From an uncultured Paraprevotella sp. (GTDB taxonomy: Bacteria > Bacteroidota > Bacteroidia > Bacteroidales > Bacteroidaceae), in the NCBI GenBank assembly GCA_944320765.1, contig CALUIS010000010.1, positions 43,522-107,521 on the forward strand: a DNA stretch of 64,000 nucleotides. Reading direction: 5' to 3'. The notes under the pieces are model-generated. The model was not told the DNA's origin. It did no database searches and was given only the letters and a program-made list of their open reading frames with translations. Shown piece after piece: positions 51,403 through 61,169 of this stretch (within the stretch, counting starts at the first letter, position 1; each line of letters opens with the position of its first letter). The position numbers and the translations under genes are program-made.

Positions 51403-52139
51403 TGAAACAGTCTGTTAATTGTTCCTTTTATAAATCCCTTTATATATTTATACCCTATTTTTAATATTAAAGTTCCTCTATTTAGCGTTCTATATGTCGT
51501 ATGTATTTTATATGCTTCCTTTAATGTCATTTTGTAATTCTGTCCACTAACTCCACCGCAATTAAATACTACGACAGGAGTACAAACATGATAAAATGTG
51601 AATCCATTTAGTTTTAATCTTTGAACCAAATCAAAATCAGCACATATTTTATATTCTGTATTAAATCCATTCAACTCCAATAAATGCTTTCGTTGCATTA
51701 AAATGGATTGATGCGACATCATCCTTTTTCCAACTGAATCAGTTGAAATAGAATGTGAATATTTCCGCCGTCCACTCATATTTAATATGACATCACCATA
51801 TAATACATCTGCTCGTCCCTTACTTTGTAACAAATTGTACAATCCGTCTTGTATTAAAAGGTCATCTGACCCCAAATAATAAATCCATTCTCCTTTGGCC
51901 ATTCCCCAACCCTTGTTGAATGCATCATATATGCCTTTATCCGGCTCTGAAATATACCGAAAGCGGGAGTCTGCATTCACATATTCTTTTACAATTCCTA
52001 CTGTGCCATCTTTTGACGCACCATCGACTATGATACATTCCCAATCTTGAAACGACTGGTTTAACACAGATTCCAATGCTCTCTGTAGTGTATTTGCAGA
52101 ATTGTATGTAGCGATAATGATTGATATAGTTGGATTCAT
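51399..52139 (-). CDS. Family 2 glycosyltransferase
   Basis: A 246-residue GT-A glycosyltransferase: SIIIATYNSANTLQRALESVLNQSFQDWE at the start, DGASKDGT, YLGSDDLLIQDGLY (DxD-like) and a C-terminal basic/hydrophobic tail. Typical of short capsule GT2 enzymes acting at the inner face of the membrane. Overlaps the next gene by 4 bp. Confidence 0.92.
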   Translation of the reverse strand: MNPTISIIIATYNSANTLQRALESVLNQSFQDWECIIVDGASKDGTVGIVKEYVNADSRFRYISEPDKGIYDAFNKGWGMAKGEWIYYLGSDDLLIQDGLYNLLQSKGRADVLYGDVILNMSGRRKYSHSISTDSVGKRMMSHQSILMQRKHLLELNGFNTEYKICADFDLVQRLKLNGFTFYHVCTPVVVFNCGGVSGQNYKMTLKEAYKIHTTYRTLNRGTLILKIGYKYIKGFIKGTINRLFQ

Positions 52140-52153
52140 CTGTTTACTTATGT

Positions 52154-53263
52154 TTAGAACAAAATTGATTTATATGGTGCAATGCCGTTGATATATTGAC
52201 TGACACTCACATAGTAATTAAGCACCACATCAAACTTATAGGTGAAATAAGCGCAACATACCAGCAGTAGTCCCGTTCTCAGCTTGTGTGGTATAGCTTT
52301 GTCCCGCACTATGATGGGCAACACCCAAATGAGAGAAATGATATAGAACAATACAAAACGGTCGGAATTGGTAGGCATCAGTTGGGAAAAAACATTATTG
52401 AGTAAGACTCCGTAACTAAATGACTTAACAAAGATGTTGTTTCTTGTCGTCTCAGACGCATAAAGATGAACAAACAACGCTACCATCGACAAGGGAATAA
52501 ACGCCATCCAATTGGAGCCTTCCACCATGGTAGAATCAAAGTAGAAACCAACATCCCTACCAGTCAGTACTAAAATAGCATCCACGTAAGTTGACAAGCT
52601 GAGCATGTTGGCAAAAACTGCAATGACGCAAGAAACGGCCAACATAATCAGATAAGGCGTCACACGAAGGTTTATCTTGCAAATGAAGAAGAACGGCAAA
52701 GCCGCTATACTGGAAAAATGGAAGCAAACGCCCAATATAATCCAGAACATGACCTTCAGGTTATACTTCTGTCCGTTTGTATAGAGCATGTAGATGGCAA
52801 TATACAAGCAGGAGATGGCCAAGCATTGGCGTATCATAGAGAAATAGTACACGCTAAAACTTAACAACGTACCTGCCGTTAGTAATAGAAACAAAGAGAG
52901 CGTACGAAATGGTGAATACTTATAGATACCCACCATCATGGGAATCATAGTGAGTAATGAAGTCGTGAATATAAAAAACATACTGCTTCGAGAGATGTAA
53001 GCAAGAAGAAAATTGAGAGCCGTATAGGCTGGTTCCATCTCGCCAATGGTTCGTCCATCAGTATAGCCTCGGTATGGATTGTTGAAGTAATACAGATAAT
53101 TCATCGTATCCATACCTACGTTTTTATCTCTAAAAGCCACCATGCCGACCAGCACCACAGCTATAAAGATAAAAAACTTCTTGTCATATTTGTACTTATT
53201 CTGCTGCCACATGACAAGGATGCCTCCCCATAAGACGGCCATTAAGATATAGTAAATTCCCAT
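52154..53263 (-). CDS. EpsG family/Wzy-type polysaccharide polymerase
   Basis: A 369-residue polytopic membrane protein with about ten hydrophobic segments. The segment VAFRDKNVGMDTMNYLYYFNN (about 43-63) and the later MIRQCLAISCLYIAIYML match the EpsG family, which polymerises repeat units of exopolysaccharide or O-antigen. It is the only polymerase candidate in the locus, consistent with a Wzx/Wzy-type pathway together with the flippase at 55629-57179. Confidence 0.85.
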   Translation of the reverse strand: MGIYYILMAVLWGGILVMWQQNKYKYDKKFFIFIAVVLVGMVAFRDKNVGMDTMNYLYYFNNPYRGYTDGRTIGEMEPAYTALNFLLAYISRSSMFFIFTTSLLTMIPMMVGIYKYSPFRTLSLFLLLTAGTLLSFSVYYFSMIRQCLAISCLYIAIYMLYTNGQKYNLKVMFWIILGVCFHFSSIAALPFFFICKINLRVTPYLIMLAVSCVIAVFANMLSLSTYVDAILVLTGRDVGFYFDSTMVEGSNWMAFIPLSMVALFVHLYASETTRNNIFVKSFSYGVLLNNVFSQLMPTNSDRFVLFYIISLIWVLPIIVRDKAIPHKLRTGLLLVCCAYFTYKFDVVLNYYVSVSQYINGIAPYKSILF

Positions 53264-53303
53264 AAGGTATATGAGTTCGTAGAAAACGGTTGTGAGGTTT
53301 ACA

Positions 53304-54455
53304 TCACAACGAAGCGTAGAGTTTTGATAATTGTAAGGAAGAGCGCTGCCAAGAATATTTATGCAATTGTTTTCTCTGCAATGCTATTAGCTGTTGGCGT
53401 TGCTCGGAAGAAAGGTTGGCGGCAAATGTCAGGCTCTCGGCAATGGGAACGCCATCTTTATTTGTATCAAAATAAATTGCCGCATCGCCCGCAATCTCTG
53501 GAAAGCAACTTCGCTTGTTGAGAATCACCGGGCAGCCATAGGCGTATGCCTCCAAAATAGGCATACCGAATCCTTCATAAAGAGAAGGATAAATAAACGC
53601 CATCGCATGGGCATAGAGATTGGCCAATGTCTTGTCGCTTGCTTTTATCTGTGTAATACTGTCAGTCAGATGAAGAGATTGTATTCTTTTCGTCTCGCTT
53701 TGACTGAACGGATGGCCTGTACATACTAACCTGACATCGGTTTTTTGCCGGTGAAACAAGGCGAAACCATCAAGCAATGCGGAGAAATTCTTGTAACCTC
53801 CACGACCTCCTACAAACAAAAAGTATGGAAAATCCACTACGGGTGGTTCTTCCACTTGCTTACTTTCAGGCCCCCCGTGATAAATCACAGTTACTTTTTC
53901 CTCAGGAATGTCCAATATGCTGATGATGTCTTTCTTTGTCGACTCCGACACGGCAATAACAGCCGATGCTTTTACCGCCAATTTCCTTTTCAATACTATA
54001 TGACTGTTGTTCTTCTTAAAATATTGGGGAAACAGTTCGGGGGTCATATCATGTATGGTCAACACAAAAGGTTTACCTTTCAGGTAGGGCAAATAATAGT
54101 CATCAAAGAATGTGGGATGGAATACGTCAAAGTCTCCACGTTTCAACAACTCTATTGTGTATCGTTGATTGATACCTTCGGTGGAATGGAAATATGGAAT
54201 ATATTTGTTAGCAGCAGCAAAGAGTCTGCCTTTACCACGAAAAGATTTCCTGCAAATGAAGCGTTCAAAATCTATATGCTGCGGATAAGGCAGATGAGGC
54301 ATGATAGTGTCGTGCAAATGGACGTTGTTACATTCCTTAATGCCTATCTCCCATTGCACATTCTGAGGCAAGTGGGCTATCAATTCGCAAAAGCATTTGG
54401 AAACGCCTCCAAACTTCTGCATGGTAAAAGCCTGACTGTCATATAACACTTTCAT
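53304..54455 (-). CDS. Family 4 glycosyltransferase
   Basis: A 383-residue GT-B enzyme. FGGVSKCFCELIAHLP near 15-30, LTIHDMTPELFPQYF near 140, VIAVSESTKKDI, the donor domain FVGGRGGYKNFSALLDGFA and YPSLYEGFGMPILEAYAYGCPV are those of mannosyl/rhamnosyl GT4 enzymes. It overlaps the pyruvyl transferase gene upstream by 4 bp and leaves a 40 bp gap to the polymerase gene downstream. Confidence 0.92.
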   Translation of the reverse strand: MKVLYDSQAFTMQKFGGVSKCFCELIAHLPQNVQWEIGIKECNNVHLHDTIMPHLPYPQHIDFERFICRKSFRGKGRLFAAANKYIPYFHSTEGINQRYTIELLKRGDFDVFHPTFFDDYYLPYLKGKPFVLTIHDMTPELFPQYFKKNNSHIVLKRKLAVKASAVIAVSESTKKDIISILDIPEEKVTVIYHGGPESKQVEEPPVVDFPYFLFVGGRGGYKNFSALLDGFALFHRQKTDVRLVCTGHPFSQSETKRIQSLHLTDSITQIKASDKTLANLYAHAMAFIYPSLYEGFGMPILEAYAYGCPVILNKRSCFPEIAGDAAIYFDTNKDGVPIAESLTFAANLSSEQRQQLIALQRKQLHKYSWQRSSLQLSKLYASL

Positions 54456-55612
54456 GATAATGCTTGATTTAAATATTCTTTTGATTTCATACGGATTGTT
54501 TCCAATCGCTTTTTAGCTTCAAGCCAGTCAATAGGTCGACTGGCAATCTCTTTATAGCTGATTCCCTTACGTAGAATTCTACTTCCTAAATTAAGATCCT
54601 GTAAAAGACCTGATATGCGGTTGTTACCTTGAGCGTTTTTCCCCGCCAAAGGGACATAGACAAAAGGAGTTTCCATAATAATAGAAAACACTATACCGTG
54701 GAAGGAAGTGGTCACCACTAGGTCGGCATTGTCGATGTCGGTCAGCCATTGAGCTATCGTGGCATAGTCATAGGTTACTTCCTCAAATAGTTCTCTTCCT
54801 GCAATATAACCACTTGCAGGGGTCACAACAACTTTACGATGATTTTCTTTGGCATATTGTTTCAAATCCTCCCAGTACAAATCTTCTGCGGAAGAGATGT
54901 TTATACTATAAATATATATGTATGGAGGAATTTGTTTGGGACTTTCCATCAAAACCGCATATGTTTCCTTGTCCAATAACAGCGTGGGGTCTACTACCTT
55001 AACAGCATCCCTACCGACTGCTTTACAAATAGCTATACCTGCATCCTCACGTACAGATACATAATCGAAGTGCATGAGTTGCTTCTGTAACTGTGGAAGC
55101 AAACTTTCCGGATAACTTTGCATAAAAAAGCTGGGTGCGTACGATATTCGTCTGATAGACTTATCGCCAAAATCAAGAAAGAACGCACGATTATCTGTCC
55201 TATTCAGAAGTTGTGCCCATACCTGATCACTACCAGTGATATAGCAATCAGCTTCAGGAGGGTTGGCTTGAAGTTCTGCCAACGTATGATATAGAACGGA
55301 GGACATCTGTAGTCGATTCTCTCTGAATGCGGAAAATTGTCTTGTCTGGTTCTTGGCTGCCAGTCGTTCAATCAGCTGACGTTCCCGCCTTCTGCATGAA
55401 AAAGAAAGCAACCTATTAATAATAGGGTATATCAAGAGAACTTTTGCCAGCTTCTTTTTCCATGATGATTTAGAACGGTTGCCCTCAAAGTCGTAGCGGA
55501 TAAGAAACGGTTTGTGACCCTCTTTGCGCAAATATTGCTGCAACGCCCAAACTTGGAGTTGTTGTCCATAGTTGTCGTTTGATTGCCATAAGGTTATGAT
55601 TCCAATTTTCAT
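54452..55612 (-). CDS. Polysaccharide pyruvyl transferase family protein
   Basis: A 386-residue protein of the PS_pyruv_trans family: IGIITLWQSNDNYGQQLQVWALQQYLR at the start (about 2-28), CYITGSDQVWAQLLN near 130-145, RISYAPSFF, and LVVTTSFHGIVFSIIMETPFV near 312-332. It transfers pyruvate (or a related phosphoenol group) to a glycan sugar. Typical of loci that also contain FrhB-domain proteins, as here (61170-62966). Confidence 0.88.
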   Translation of the reverse strand: MKIGIITLWQSNDNYGQQLQVWALQQYLRKEGHKPFLIRYDFEGNRSKSSWKKKLAKVLLIYPIINRLLSFSCRRRERQLIERLAAKNQTRQFSAFRENRLQMSSVLYHTLAELQANPPEADCYITGSDQVWAQLLNRTDNRAFFLDFGDKSIRRISYAPSFFMQSYPESLLPQLQKQLMHFDYVSVREDAGIAICKAVGRDAVKVVDPTLLLDKETYAVLMESPKQIPPYIYIYSINISSAEDLYWEDLKQYAKENHRKVVVTPASGYIAGRELFEEVTYDYATIAQWLTDIDNADLVVTTSFHGIVFSIIMETPFVYVPLAGKNAQGNNRISGLLQDLNLGSRILRKGISYKEIASRPIDWLEAKKRLETIRMKSKEYLNQALS

Positions 55613-55628
55613 TTTTGGAGCTTTATAA

Positions 55629-57179
55629 TTACAATTGGGATTGACATCGCGATATGTTCTTACGAATATAATTCATCACTTTTTGTCTTACGTTCCTGTC
55701 CATGCCCATGAACCATGTGGCAAAAGCCACGTTAATGACACTCATCAACATAATAACGACTGATGTCAGCCATTTGTTGGCAAAAAGACTATCCTGCAGA
55801 CTGTAGAGGGTATATGGTATGGGAACCGCCACCACCGTGACTTTCAAACACGACAAGTACACAGACCTAATATCCCGCCATCTATAATCCGCAATCCTGA
55901 TAATCAATAAAGGTTTTACGATTAATCCTAATACGGCATACAGCACCAACATGGCCCAAGCCAATGACACCGGAGAACAGCCATAACGGAACATCACGTA
56001 GACAATGGGGAAAGCCAGGAAGCCCAATGTGGGACTTATCAATGCGTTCTCACGGATTTGCCCCTTGGCATACAATGCCGTGTAGAATGACGTGTCGAAC
56101 ACCTGAAACAGGCTGGTGACGATGGCCAACTGTAAGAATACCGCAGTGTACTCCGGAACTTCATGCAGCCACAGCTCCAGCAGGGGTTGTGCCACCAAGC
56201 ATATGGGCAGGCTCAACAACAGCATCAGGTAATAAGAATATTTGGTCGACTCCAAAAGCAGCTTTTTACTGCCTTCCAAATCCCCCGACGCATAGCGTTT
56301 CACGATCTGCGGATTGGCGGCGGTGCGGAAATTCTGCACGAACTGGTTGGCAGCCATATTCACTTGATTGGCAACCGCCCTGGCGGCTACCACCGCAGGA
56401 GAAAAGAACATATTAATCAGCACAATGGTGCCTTGCTGGTTCAAGGCTATGGAGGTATTCGCCCAAAGGTTCCATCCTGAATAGCTCAACACCTTTTTCG
56501 CTATGCTACGGTCCATCCGCCATCTGAAACAGGTTTCTGAAAAGTTCCGCACGCAATAGCAACGATAGAACAAGGCGATGGATATTTGCACCAAACACAA
56601 TAACACGGCATACATTTGTAATTTATCCCACGAGGTGACAGTGAGCAAATAGACAATACCCAGCTTTAACGAGACCTCCACAATGCTCATATAAGCGTAA
56701 ATGCCCATGCGTTCATGACTGATGATGGAGGCTGTATAAGGTACTTGCGTAATGGTGACCAAGGCTGTCAATATGGAAAGGTGATAGGCAAAGATTGCCG
56801 CCGACATCCTTTCGGGAGCGATTACCAGTTTATTATAAACAAACCACAATCCCACCGTCTCAGCAATCAATACCAATAACAAGGCCAGTACTATGTGCAT
56901 CAGCAAAGTAGTGGAAAAAGTCCTTTTCAGTCTGTCCGAATCTTTCCGTCCCAATTCAAATGTAAGGAAGCGGGATGACCCTGTACTCAAAGCTCCGTTG
57001 AGGAAAGAGAGCATAGCCACCAGTCCTCCCACAGTCTGATAAATGCCGTAATCGTCCACCCCCAGCACCTGTAGCACCACACGAGAGGTGTAGAGTGACA
57101 CCAGCATGGTGAACAGCATCCGGAAATAAAGGAATACCGTGTTCTTGGCTATGGTCTTGTTATTGCTTGGGGCGTACAT
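55629..57179 (-). CDS. Wzx-type polysaccharide flippase
   Basis: A 516-residue integral membrane protein with about 12-14 membrane segments, of the MVF/PST (MOP) superfamily. The start NKTIAKNTVFLYFRMLFTMLVSLYTSRVVLQVLG with VDDYGIYQTVGGLVAMLSFLNGALS is the usual beginning of such flippases in Bacteroides capsule loci. It would flip the lipid-linked repeat unit to the periplasm for the EpsG-like polymerase. Confidence 0.92.
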   Translation of the reverse strand: MYAPSNNKTIAKNTVFLYFRMLFTMLVSLYTSRVVLQVLGVDDYGIYQTVGGLVAMLSFLNGALSTGSSRFLTFELGRKDSDRLKRTFSTTLLMHIVLALLLVLIAETVGLWFVYNKLVIAPERMSAAIFAYHLSILTALVTITQVPYTASIISHERMGIYAYMSIVEVSLKLGIVYLLTVTSWDKLQMYAVLLCLVQISIALFYRCYCVRNFSETCFRWRMDRSIAKKVLSYSGWNLWANTSIALNQQGTIVLINMFFSPAVVAARAVANQVNMAANQFVQNFRTAANPQIVKRYASGDLEGSKKLLLESTKYSYYLMLLLSLPICLVAQPLLELWLHEVPEYTAVFLQLAIVTSLFQVFDTSFYTALYAKGQIRENALISPTLGFLAFPIVYVMFRYGCSPVSLAWAMLVLYAVLGLIVKPLLIIRIADYRWRDIRSVYLSCLKVTVVAVPIPYTLYSLQDSLFANKWLTSVVIMLMSVINVAFATWFMGMDRNVRQKVMNYIRKNISRCQSQL

Positions 57180-57185
57180 CCTAAA

Positions 57186-58211
57186 TCAATTACGGAATCC
57201 AAGTATGGCAGGAAAATATTTTCTCGAAATCAGAATAAGTACGTAACAAAATAACAGTATGCAGAATGAAAATGCAAGAACAAAAAAAACATCCATACTA
57301 TCTATCCATCTTTTACAAGATATCATCAGCAATTGATGAAAACCAAGTATAACAATCGTTCCTTTTGATACCCACTCTATAAACCTGCTTTTAAAAGACA
57401 ATATCTGGGATATACAACAAATCAGCAAAGTTCCCATAACTCCGCTGAGAATGAACAAAAAAGGATAGTTTCCAAACTTCATTGCATTAATGGACAAATG
57501 ACATTGTGGCCGTCCATAATCCAAGTCAAATTCCGAACAAACGACAAGAATACCGAACGAACAAAGGGATATTATTAAATTTTTCCATTTTGGATTGCTT
57601 GTGATACCTAAAAATATCTTCTTAAATCGGAATCCTATATAGAAGAACATCAACCCAATCATTGAAGAGTCTATTCTTAGTGGAAGTCTATCCCCTATAT
57701 AAATACCAACACCATATATAGCAAACGTCAACAATAAGATAGCGTTTTTCCGTTCTTCCGTATAAATTAAATTTATCAATAGTCTTATCATAAAGATGGA
57801 AATGCAGAACCACATAGGGCCTGAGTAATCCAGCGTGCCACGCCCATAAAAATCCCCTCCAGAAAAAATTCCCAACAAATTACGAATAAGAACGCGAAAG
57901 GAAAACACCCCGTTTGCATAGTCTGATAAAGAACCAAGCAACAGACAGATACAGGTGATAAGAAAATAGGGAAATAATATCTGTCCACAGCACTTTTGCA
58001 GTTGTGTCTTATTATCTCTCACATTGAAAAGCATCCCACTTATAATAAAAAATAGAGGCATATGGAATAGGGTAACAAAATAGGCCATATTCCAAATCGC
58101 AGTATTCCCGAAAGGGATATTTATATACCATACATAATGACCCACTATCACAAGATAGATGCCTATCGTTTTGGCAAAATCTACGAACAAAAGTCTTTCT
58201 TTCATTATCAT
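57186..58211 (-). CDS. Acyltransferase family 3 membrane protein
   Basis: A 341-residue protein with about ten membrane segments. The start RLLFVDFAKTIGIYLVIVGHYVW (about 6-28) carries the Arg/Asp and the conserved His of acyltransferase-3 proteins, which O-acetylate or otherwise acylate surface sugars. The segment FFIISGMLFN near 55-64 is also typical. It lies between the flippase and the aldo/keto reductase in the operon; a second ATG exists two codons in. Confidence 0.88.
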   Translation of the reverse strand: MIMKERLLFVDFAKTIGIYLVIVGHYVWYINIPFGNTAIWNMAYFVTLFHMPLFFIISGMLFNVRDNKTQLQKCCGQILFPYFLITCICLLLGSLSDYANGVFSFRVLIRNLLGIFSGGDFYGRGTLDYSGPMWFCISIFMIRLLINLIYTEERKNAILLLTFAIYGVGIYIGDRLPLRIDSSMIGLMFFYIGFRFKKIFLGITSNPKWKNLIISLCSFGILVVCSEFDLDYGRPQCHLSINAMKFGNYPFLFILSGVMGTLLICCISQILSFKSRFIEWVSKGTIVILGFHQLLMISCKRWIDSMDVFFVLAFSFCILLFCYVLILISRKYFPAILGFRN

Positions 58212-58214
58212 AAA

Positions 58215-59135
58215 TTACAAAATAGAGAAATCACAGTTGTCAGGGTCATAGCGCAGTCGACTGTTGATATTAAGGTCATCTATAGCTTTCATATCATCAT
58301 CTTCCAGTTGAAAATCAAACAACTGAAAGTTACTATGCAAGTGGGCCTTATTACACGAGCGGATAAGAGGTATTACTCCGTTTTGTATATGCCAACGAAG
58401 AATTATTTGAACAAAATTCTTATTATACTTTTCTTCCAGCCGCTTCAGCAAAGGCAGGCGGACAAGACGGTCGTCATATCTTGCAATAGGAGTATAGGCT
58501 TCCACCATAATACTTTGTTGTTTATAGTATTCAATTAATGACTTTTGTGTGAACAGCGGATGAATCTCAAACTGTCCTATTTCCGGCCGATATTTACATA
58601 TTTTGAAGATCTCCTCCAAATGATGCGGATGACAGTTGGCCACTCCCAGATGCTTTACCAATCCATCTTCATATAGCTTTTCCATCTCGCGCCATGTATC
58701 AAGATAGTATCCTGTAACAGGCCAATGGAACTGAAGCAGGTCTACATAACCCACATTCAATCCCTTCAAACAATTCATAAATTCATCTCTCACTCTATGT
58801 TCTCGTTGCGCCCTGTTACTCACGCGTGTCGTAATGAATAAAGTATCAGAGGACACGCCACTCTTTCTAATGGCTTTCCCTATCAAGTTTCCATTGCCGT
58901 AAGCTGATGAATAGTCCAGCAATCTGTAGCCTGTACGGAAGGCATAACTGCAAGCTTCCACATACTCACGTTCCTGCTGTGGTTTTAAGTATAGCTTATT
59001 ATATACTTTGAAACAAAACAATTCTATTCCTTTGTGTTGCTTTTTTATTTTTGGAGTATATCCAACACCACCAGGACCAAAGCCTATTGGTGGAAATGAT
59101 TTGTCACCTATATGAATATCCTGTTGTCTCATCAT
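58215..59135 (-). CDS. Aldo/keto reductase
   Basis: A 306-residue NAD(P)H-dependent oxidoreductase with TIM-barrel signatures: GYRLLDYSSAYGNGNLIGKAI (catalytic Asp and Tyr, about 69-90), FITTRVSNRAQRE (in place of the usual TK Lys motif), DLLQFHWP (catalytic His), GVANCHPHHLEEI and QIILRWHIQNGVIPLIRS. The Lys of the tetrad is not in its standard context, so activity should be regarded as unproven. In the polysaccharide locus it may reduce a keto sugar or an acyl intermediate. Confidence 0.85.
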   Translation of the reverse strand: MMRQQDIHIGDKSFPPIGFGPGGVGYTPKIKKQHKGIELFCFKVYNKLYLKPQQEREYVEACSYAFRTGYRLLDYSSAYGNGNLIGKAIRKSGVSSDTLFITTRVSNRAQREHRVRDEFMNCLKGLNVGYVDLLQFHWPVTGYYLDTWREMEKLYEDGLVKHLGVANCHPHHLEEIFKICKYRPEIGQFEIHPLFTQKSLIEYYKQQSIMVEAYTPIARYDDRLVRLPLLKRLEEKYNKNFVQIILRWHIQNGVIPLIRSCNKAHLHSNFQLFDFQLEDDDMKAIDDLNINSRLRYDPDNCDFSIL

Positions 59136-59150
59136 TAAAATTCATCTTGT

Positions 59151-60155
59151 TTAAAACTCCAACACAGTTCCTCCCCAACTCAGCCCCACGCCGAACCCGG
59201 CAATCATCACTTTCATTCCTTTTTGTATCTTGCCACTTTGCAAACATTCTTTCAAGGCGATGAATACTGTGGATGATACCGTGTTGCCCGTCTGGGAGAG
59301 ATTGACATAAAATTTTTCCTTGGAAATTCCGCATACTTTGCGAATAGTGTTCAGCATGAACTTGTTCGCCTGATGAAACACATAGTAGTCTATATCATCC
59401 TTGCACATGTTATGCTTTTCCAATATTTGGTCCACCATGGTCGGCACAACGTCCAATGTGAAGTTGAATATCGCACCTCCGTTCATATACAGATAATCGT
59501 CATGCCAAGTGTGGCCTTCTTCGTCTGTGACAGACAATCCTGTCCTTTCTTTGTGGCGGGTACCGCCGGTCTTCACTATCAGACGTTCGGCACCGCTACC
59601 GTCTGTCCCGAGAACGAAGTCGCCTATTCCGGCAAATCCTTCAGTGGAGATGAGGCAGGCTGCGGATCCGTCACCGAAAATGGAACGGTTACTTTTATCG
59701 GAAGGATGCAGGTACTTATTGTAAGTCTCTGACGTAAGAAGCAACACGTTGTGGGCTACACCGGCGGCAATCAAACCTTTAGCAATGGCCAGCCCGTAGA
59801 CACAGCCGGAACACCCAAGGTCGTAGTCGAAAGCTCCCGCTGAAGTGGGAATCCCCAAACGGTGCTGCAGGATGCAGGCGGTAGAAGGCAGGAAATAATC
59901 CGGACTTTGTGTGCAGAGAAGCAGGAAGTCTATCTCATCAGGCGAGATGTTATACTCCAAAAAAAGATTCCTTGCAGCCTTCTCGGCCATGTCTCCCGCC
60001 GTCTCGTCGTCCGCTGCTAAATGACGGGAATCTACCCCCACTTTGGCGGCGACCTTGTCTACGCTCCATTCCGGAAACTCTCTCAACAATTCTTCGTTGG
60101 TTACTGTCCTTTCCGGCAGATAGTAACTTACAGCTTTGATATATGCGTTCATCAT
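59151..60155 (-). CDS. 3-oxoacyl-ACP synthase III-like protein
   Basis: A 334-residue thiolase-fold enzyme of the KAS III (FabH) type. The catalytic Cys115 is in DLGCSGCVYG, His in FHQANKFM near 255 and Asn in SQTGNTVSST near 285, so the full triad is present. It condenses an acyl-CoA (or acyl-ACP) with an ACP-bound extender. Next to a dedicated ACP and an SDR, it probably makes or extends a short acyl group for the surface glycan rather than housekeeping fatty acids; that is inference. Two adjacent ATG codons; the SDR stop ends just before the first. Confidence 0.9.
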   Translation of the reverse strand: MMNAYIKAVSYYLPERTVTNEELLREFPEWSVDKVAAKVGVDSRHLAADDETAGDMAEKAARNLFLEYNISPDEIDFLLLCTQSPDYFLPSTACILQHRLGIPTSAGAFDYDLGCSGCVYGLAIAKGLIAAGVAHNVLLLTSETYNKYLHPSDKSNRSIFGDGSAACLISTEGFAGIGDFVLGTDGSGAERLIVKTGGTRHKERTGLSVTDEEGHTWHDDYLYMNGGAIFNFTLDVVPTMVDQILEKHNMCKDDIDYYVFHQANKFMLNTIRKVCGISKEKFYVNLSQTGNTVSSTVFIALKECLQSGKIQKGMKVMIAGFGVGLSWGGTVLEF

Positions 60156-60908
60156 TTAACCTAATTTATATACCCCTCCAGATATTTTAACATTTGAACC
60201 GGTCATCCATGAAGATGCGTCGGAAAGGAGGTAGATGGCCAGATTGGCGATGTCCTCCGGAGTGCCGTAACGCTTCAACGGATATTTCTTCTCGTCTTCG
60301 CGCAGGTCCTCCTCGGTGATGCCGCCTTTGAAAATCAAGTCCGTCCATACCATCGCAGGCATGATGCAGTTGACACGGATAAGGCGGGGAGCCAGTTCCA
60401 CGGCCAGACAATTGGCATAGGCTGTCAAAGCACCCTTGGAGGAGCAATACATGGAATTGCCTATGGTGGGCGACTCTGCCGCTATGGAAGAGATGAACAC
60501 CACGGAAGCTGCCTTTACAAGCTTCTTTTGTCTGAGAATCTCTGTCTGCAACATAACTGGAGCCTTAAAATTGGTGTCCATCACCATATCCAAGTCTGCC
60601 TCTGTCAGCTGTTTGCAGAGAACCCTTTGTCCGATGCCGGCACAATGCACGATACCTTGTAGTAAAGGCAAAGTCTCCACCATGTCTCGGACAGCAGTTT
60701 GGTCGTTAAGGTCAGTCACGGCCATCTGATGCCGGCCTTCTGCCAAAGAGACAAATGTATCCTGTAGCCGTTGCCGATTCCGCCCGTTGATGACAACCGT
60801 AGCCCCCATTCGGGAACAGGCTACGGCTATGCCACGCCCTATACCGGAAGAAGCCCCCGTCACCAGAACGGTCTTCCCCACAAGCGAGAAAGGGTTAAAA
60901 GTATCCAT
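60156..60908 (-). CDS. Short-chain dehydrogenase/reductase (FabG-like)
   Basis: A 250-residue Rossmann-fold reductase: cofactor motif TGASSGIG (17-24), NGRNR, then HCAGIG, SSIAAESPTIGNSMYCSSKGAL with catalytic Ser, Tyr and Lys, and NCIMPAMVWTDL. FabG-like enzymes reduce 3-oxoacyl-ACP. It stands between the KAS III-like gene and the acyl carrier protein gene with gaps of 0 and 12 bp, supporting a dedicated acyl-ACP pathway. Confidence 0.92.
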   Translation of the reverse strand: MDTFNPFSLVGKTVLVTGASSGIGRGIAVACSRMGATVVINGRNRQRLQDTFVSLAEGRHQMAVTDLNDQTAVRDMVETLPLLQGIVHCAGIGQRVLCKQLTEADLDMVMDTNFKAPVMLQTEILRQKKLVKAASVVFISSIAAESPTIGNSMYCSSKGALTAYANCLAVELAPRLIRVNCIMPAMVWTDLIFKGGITEEDLREDEKKYPLKRYGTPEDIANLAIYLLSDASSWMTGSNVKISGGVYKLG

Positions 60909-60920
60909 GTTTAAAGTATG

Positions 60921-61148
60921 TTATTTGCCGGCGACCAGATTGAAGAGGTCTTCCACAGTGGAACATCCCCTGATTTCTTTCCCGGTAATAGTCTTTCCAT
61001 ATTGGGTCTTCACCATGGCAATAATGCCCATAGCTGTCAGGCTGCTCCATTCGTCCAATTCATGAAATTCCGTATCAGGCTGGATTTCGGAAATGTCCGT
61101 TTCGTCAAACTGGTCTGCAAAATTCTCGATAAAATCATTCAGTTCCAT
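60921..61148 (-). CDS. Acyl carrier protein
   Basis: A 75-residue acidic protein with the ACP four-helix pattern. The phosphopantetheine attachment Ser is probably Ser36 in EWSSLTAM, where the usual DSL is SSL. Sequence differs from housekeeping AcpP (DSLDTVEL type), so it is a specialised carrier for the acyl module of the polysaccharide locus. A 4'-phosphopantetheinyl transferase is not encoded here. Confidence 0.9.
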   Translation of the reverse strand: MELNDFIENFADQFDETDISEIQPDTEFHELDEWSSLTAMGIIAMVKTQYGKTITGKEIRGCSTVEDLFNLVAGK

Positions 61149-61169
61149 TGTTCTTAAAATCTTAAATAG

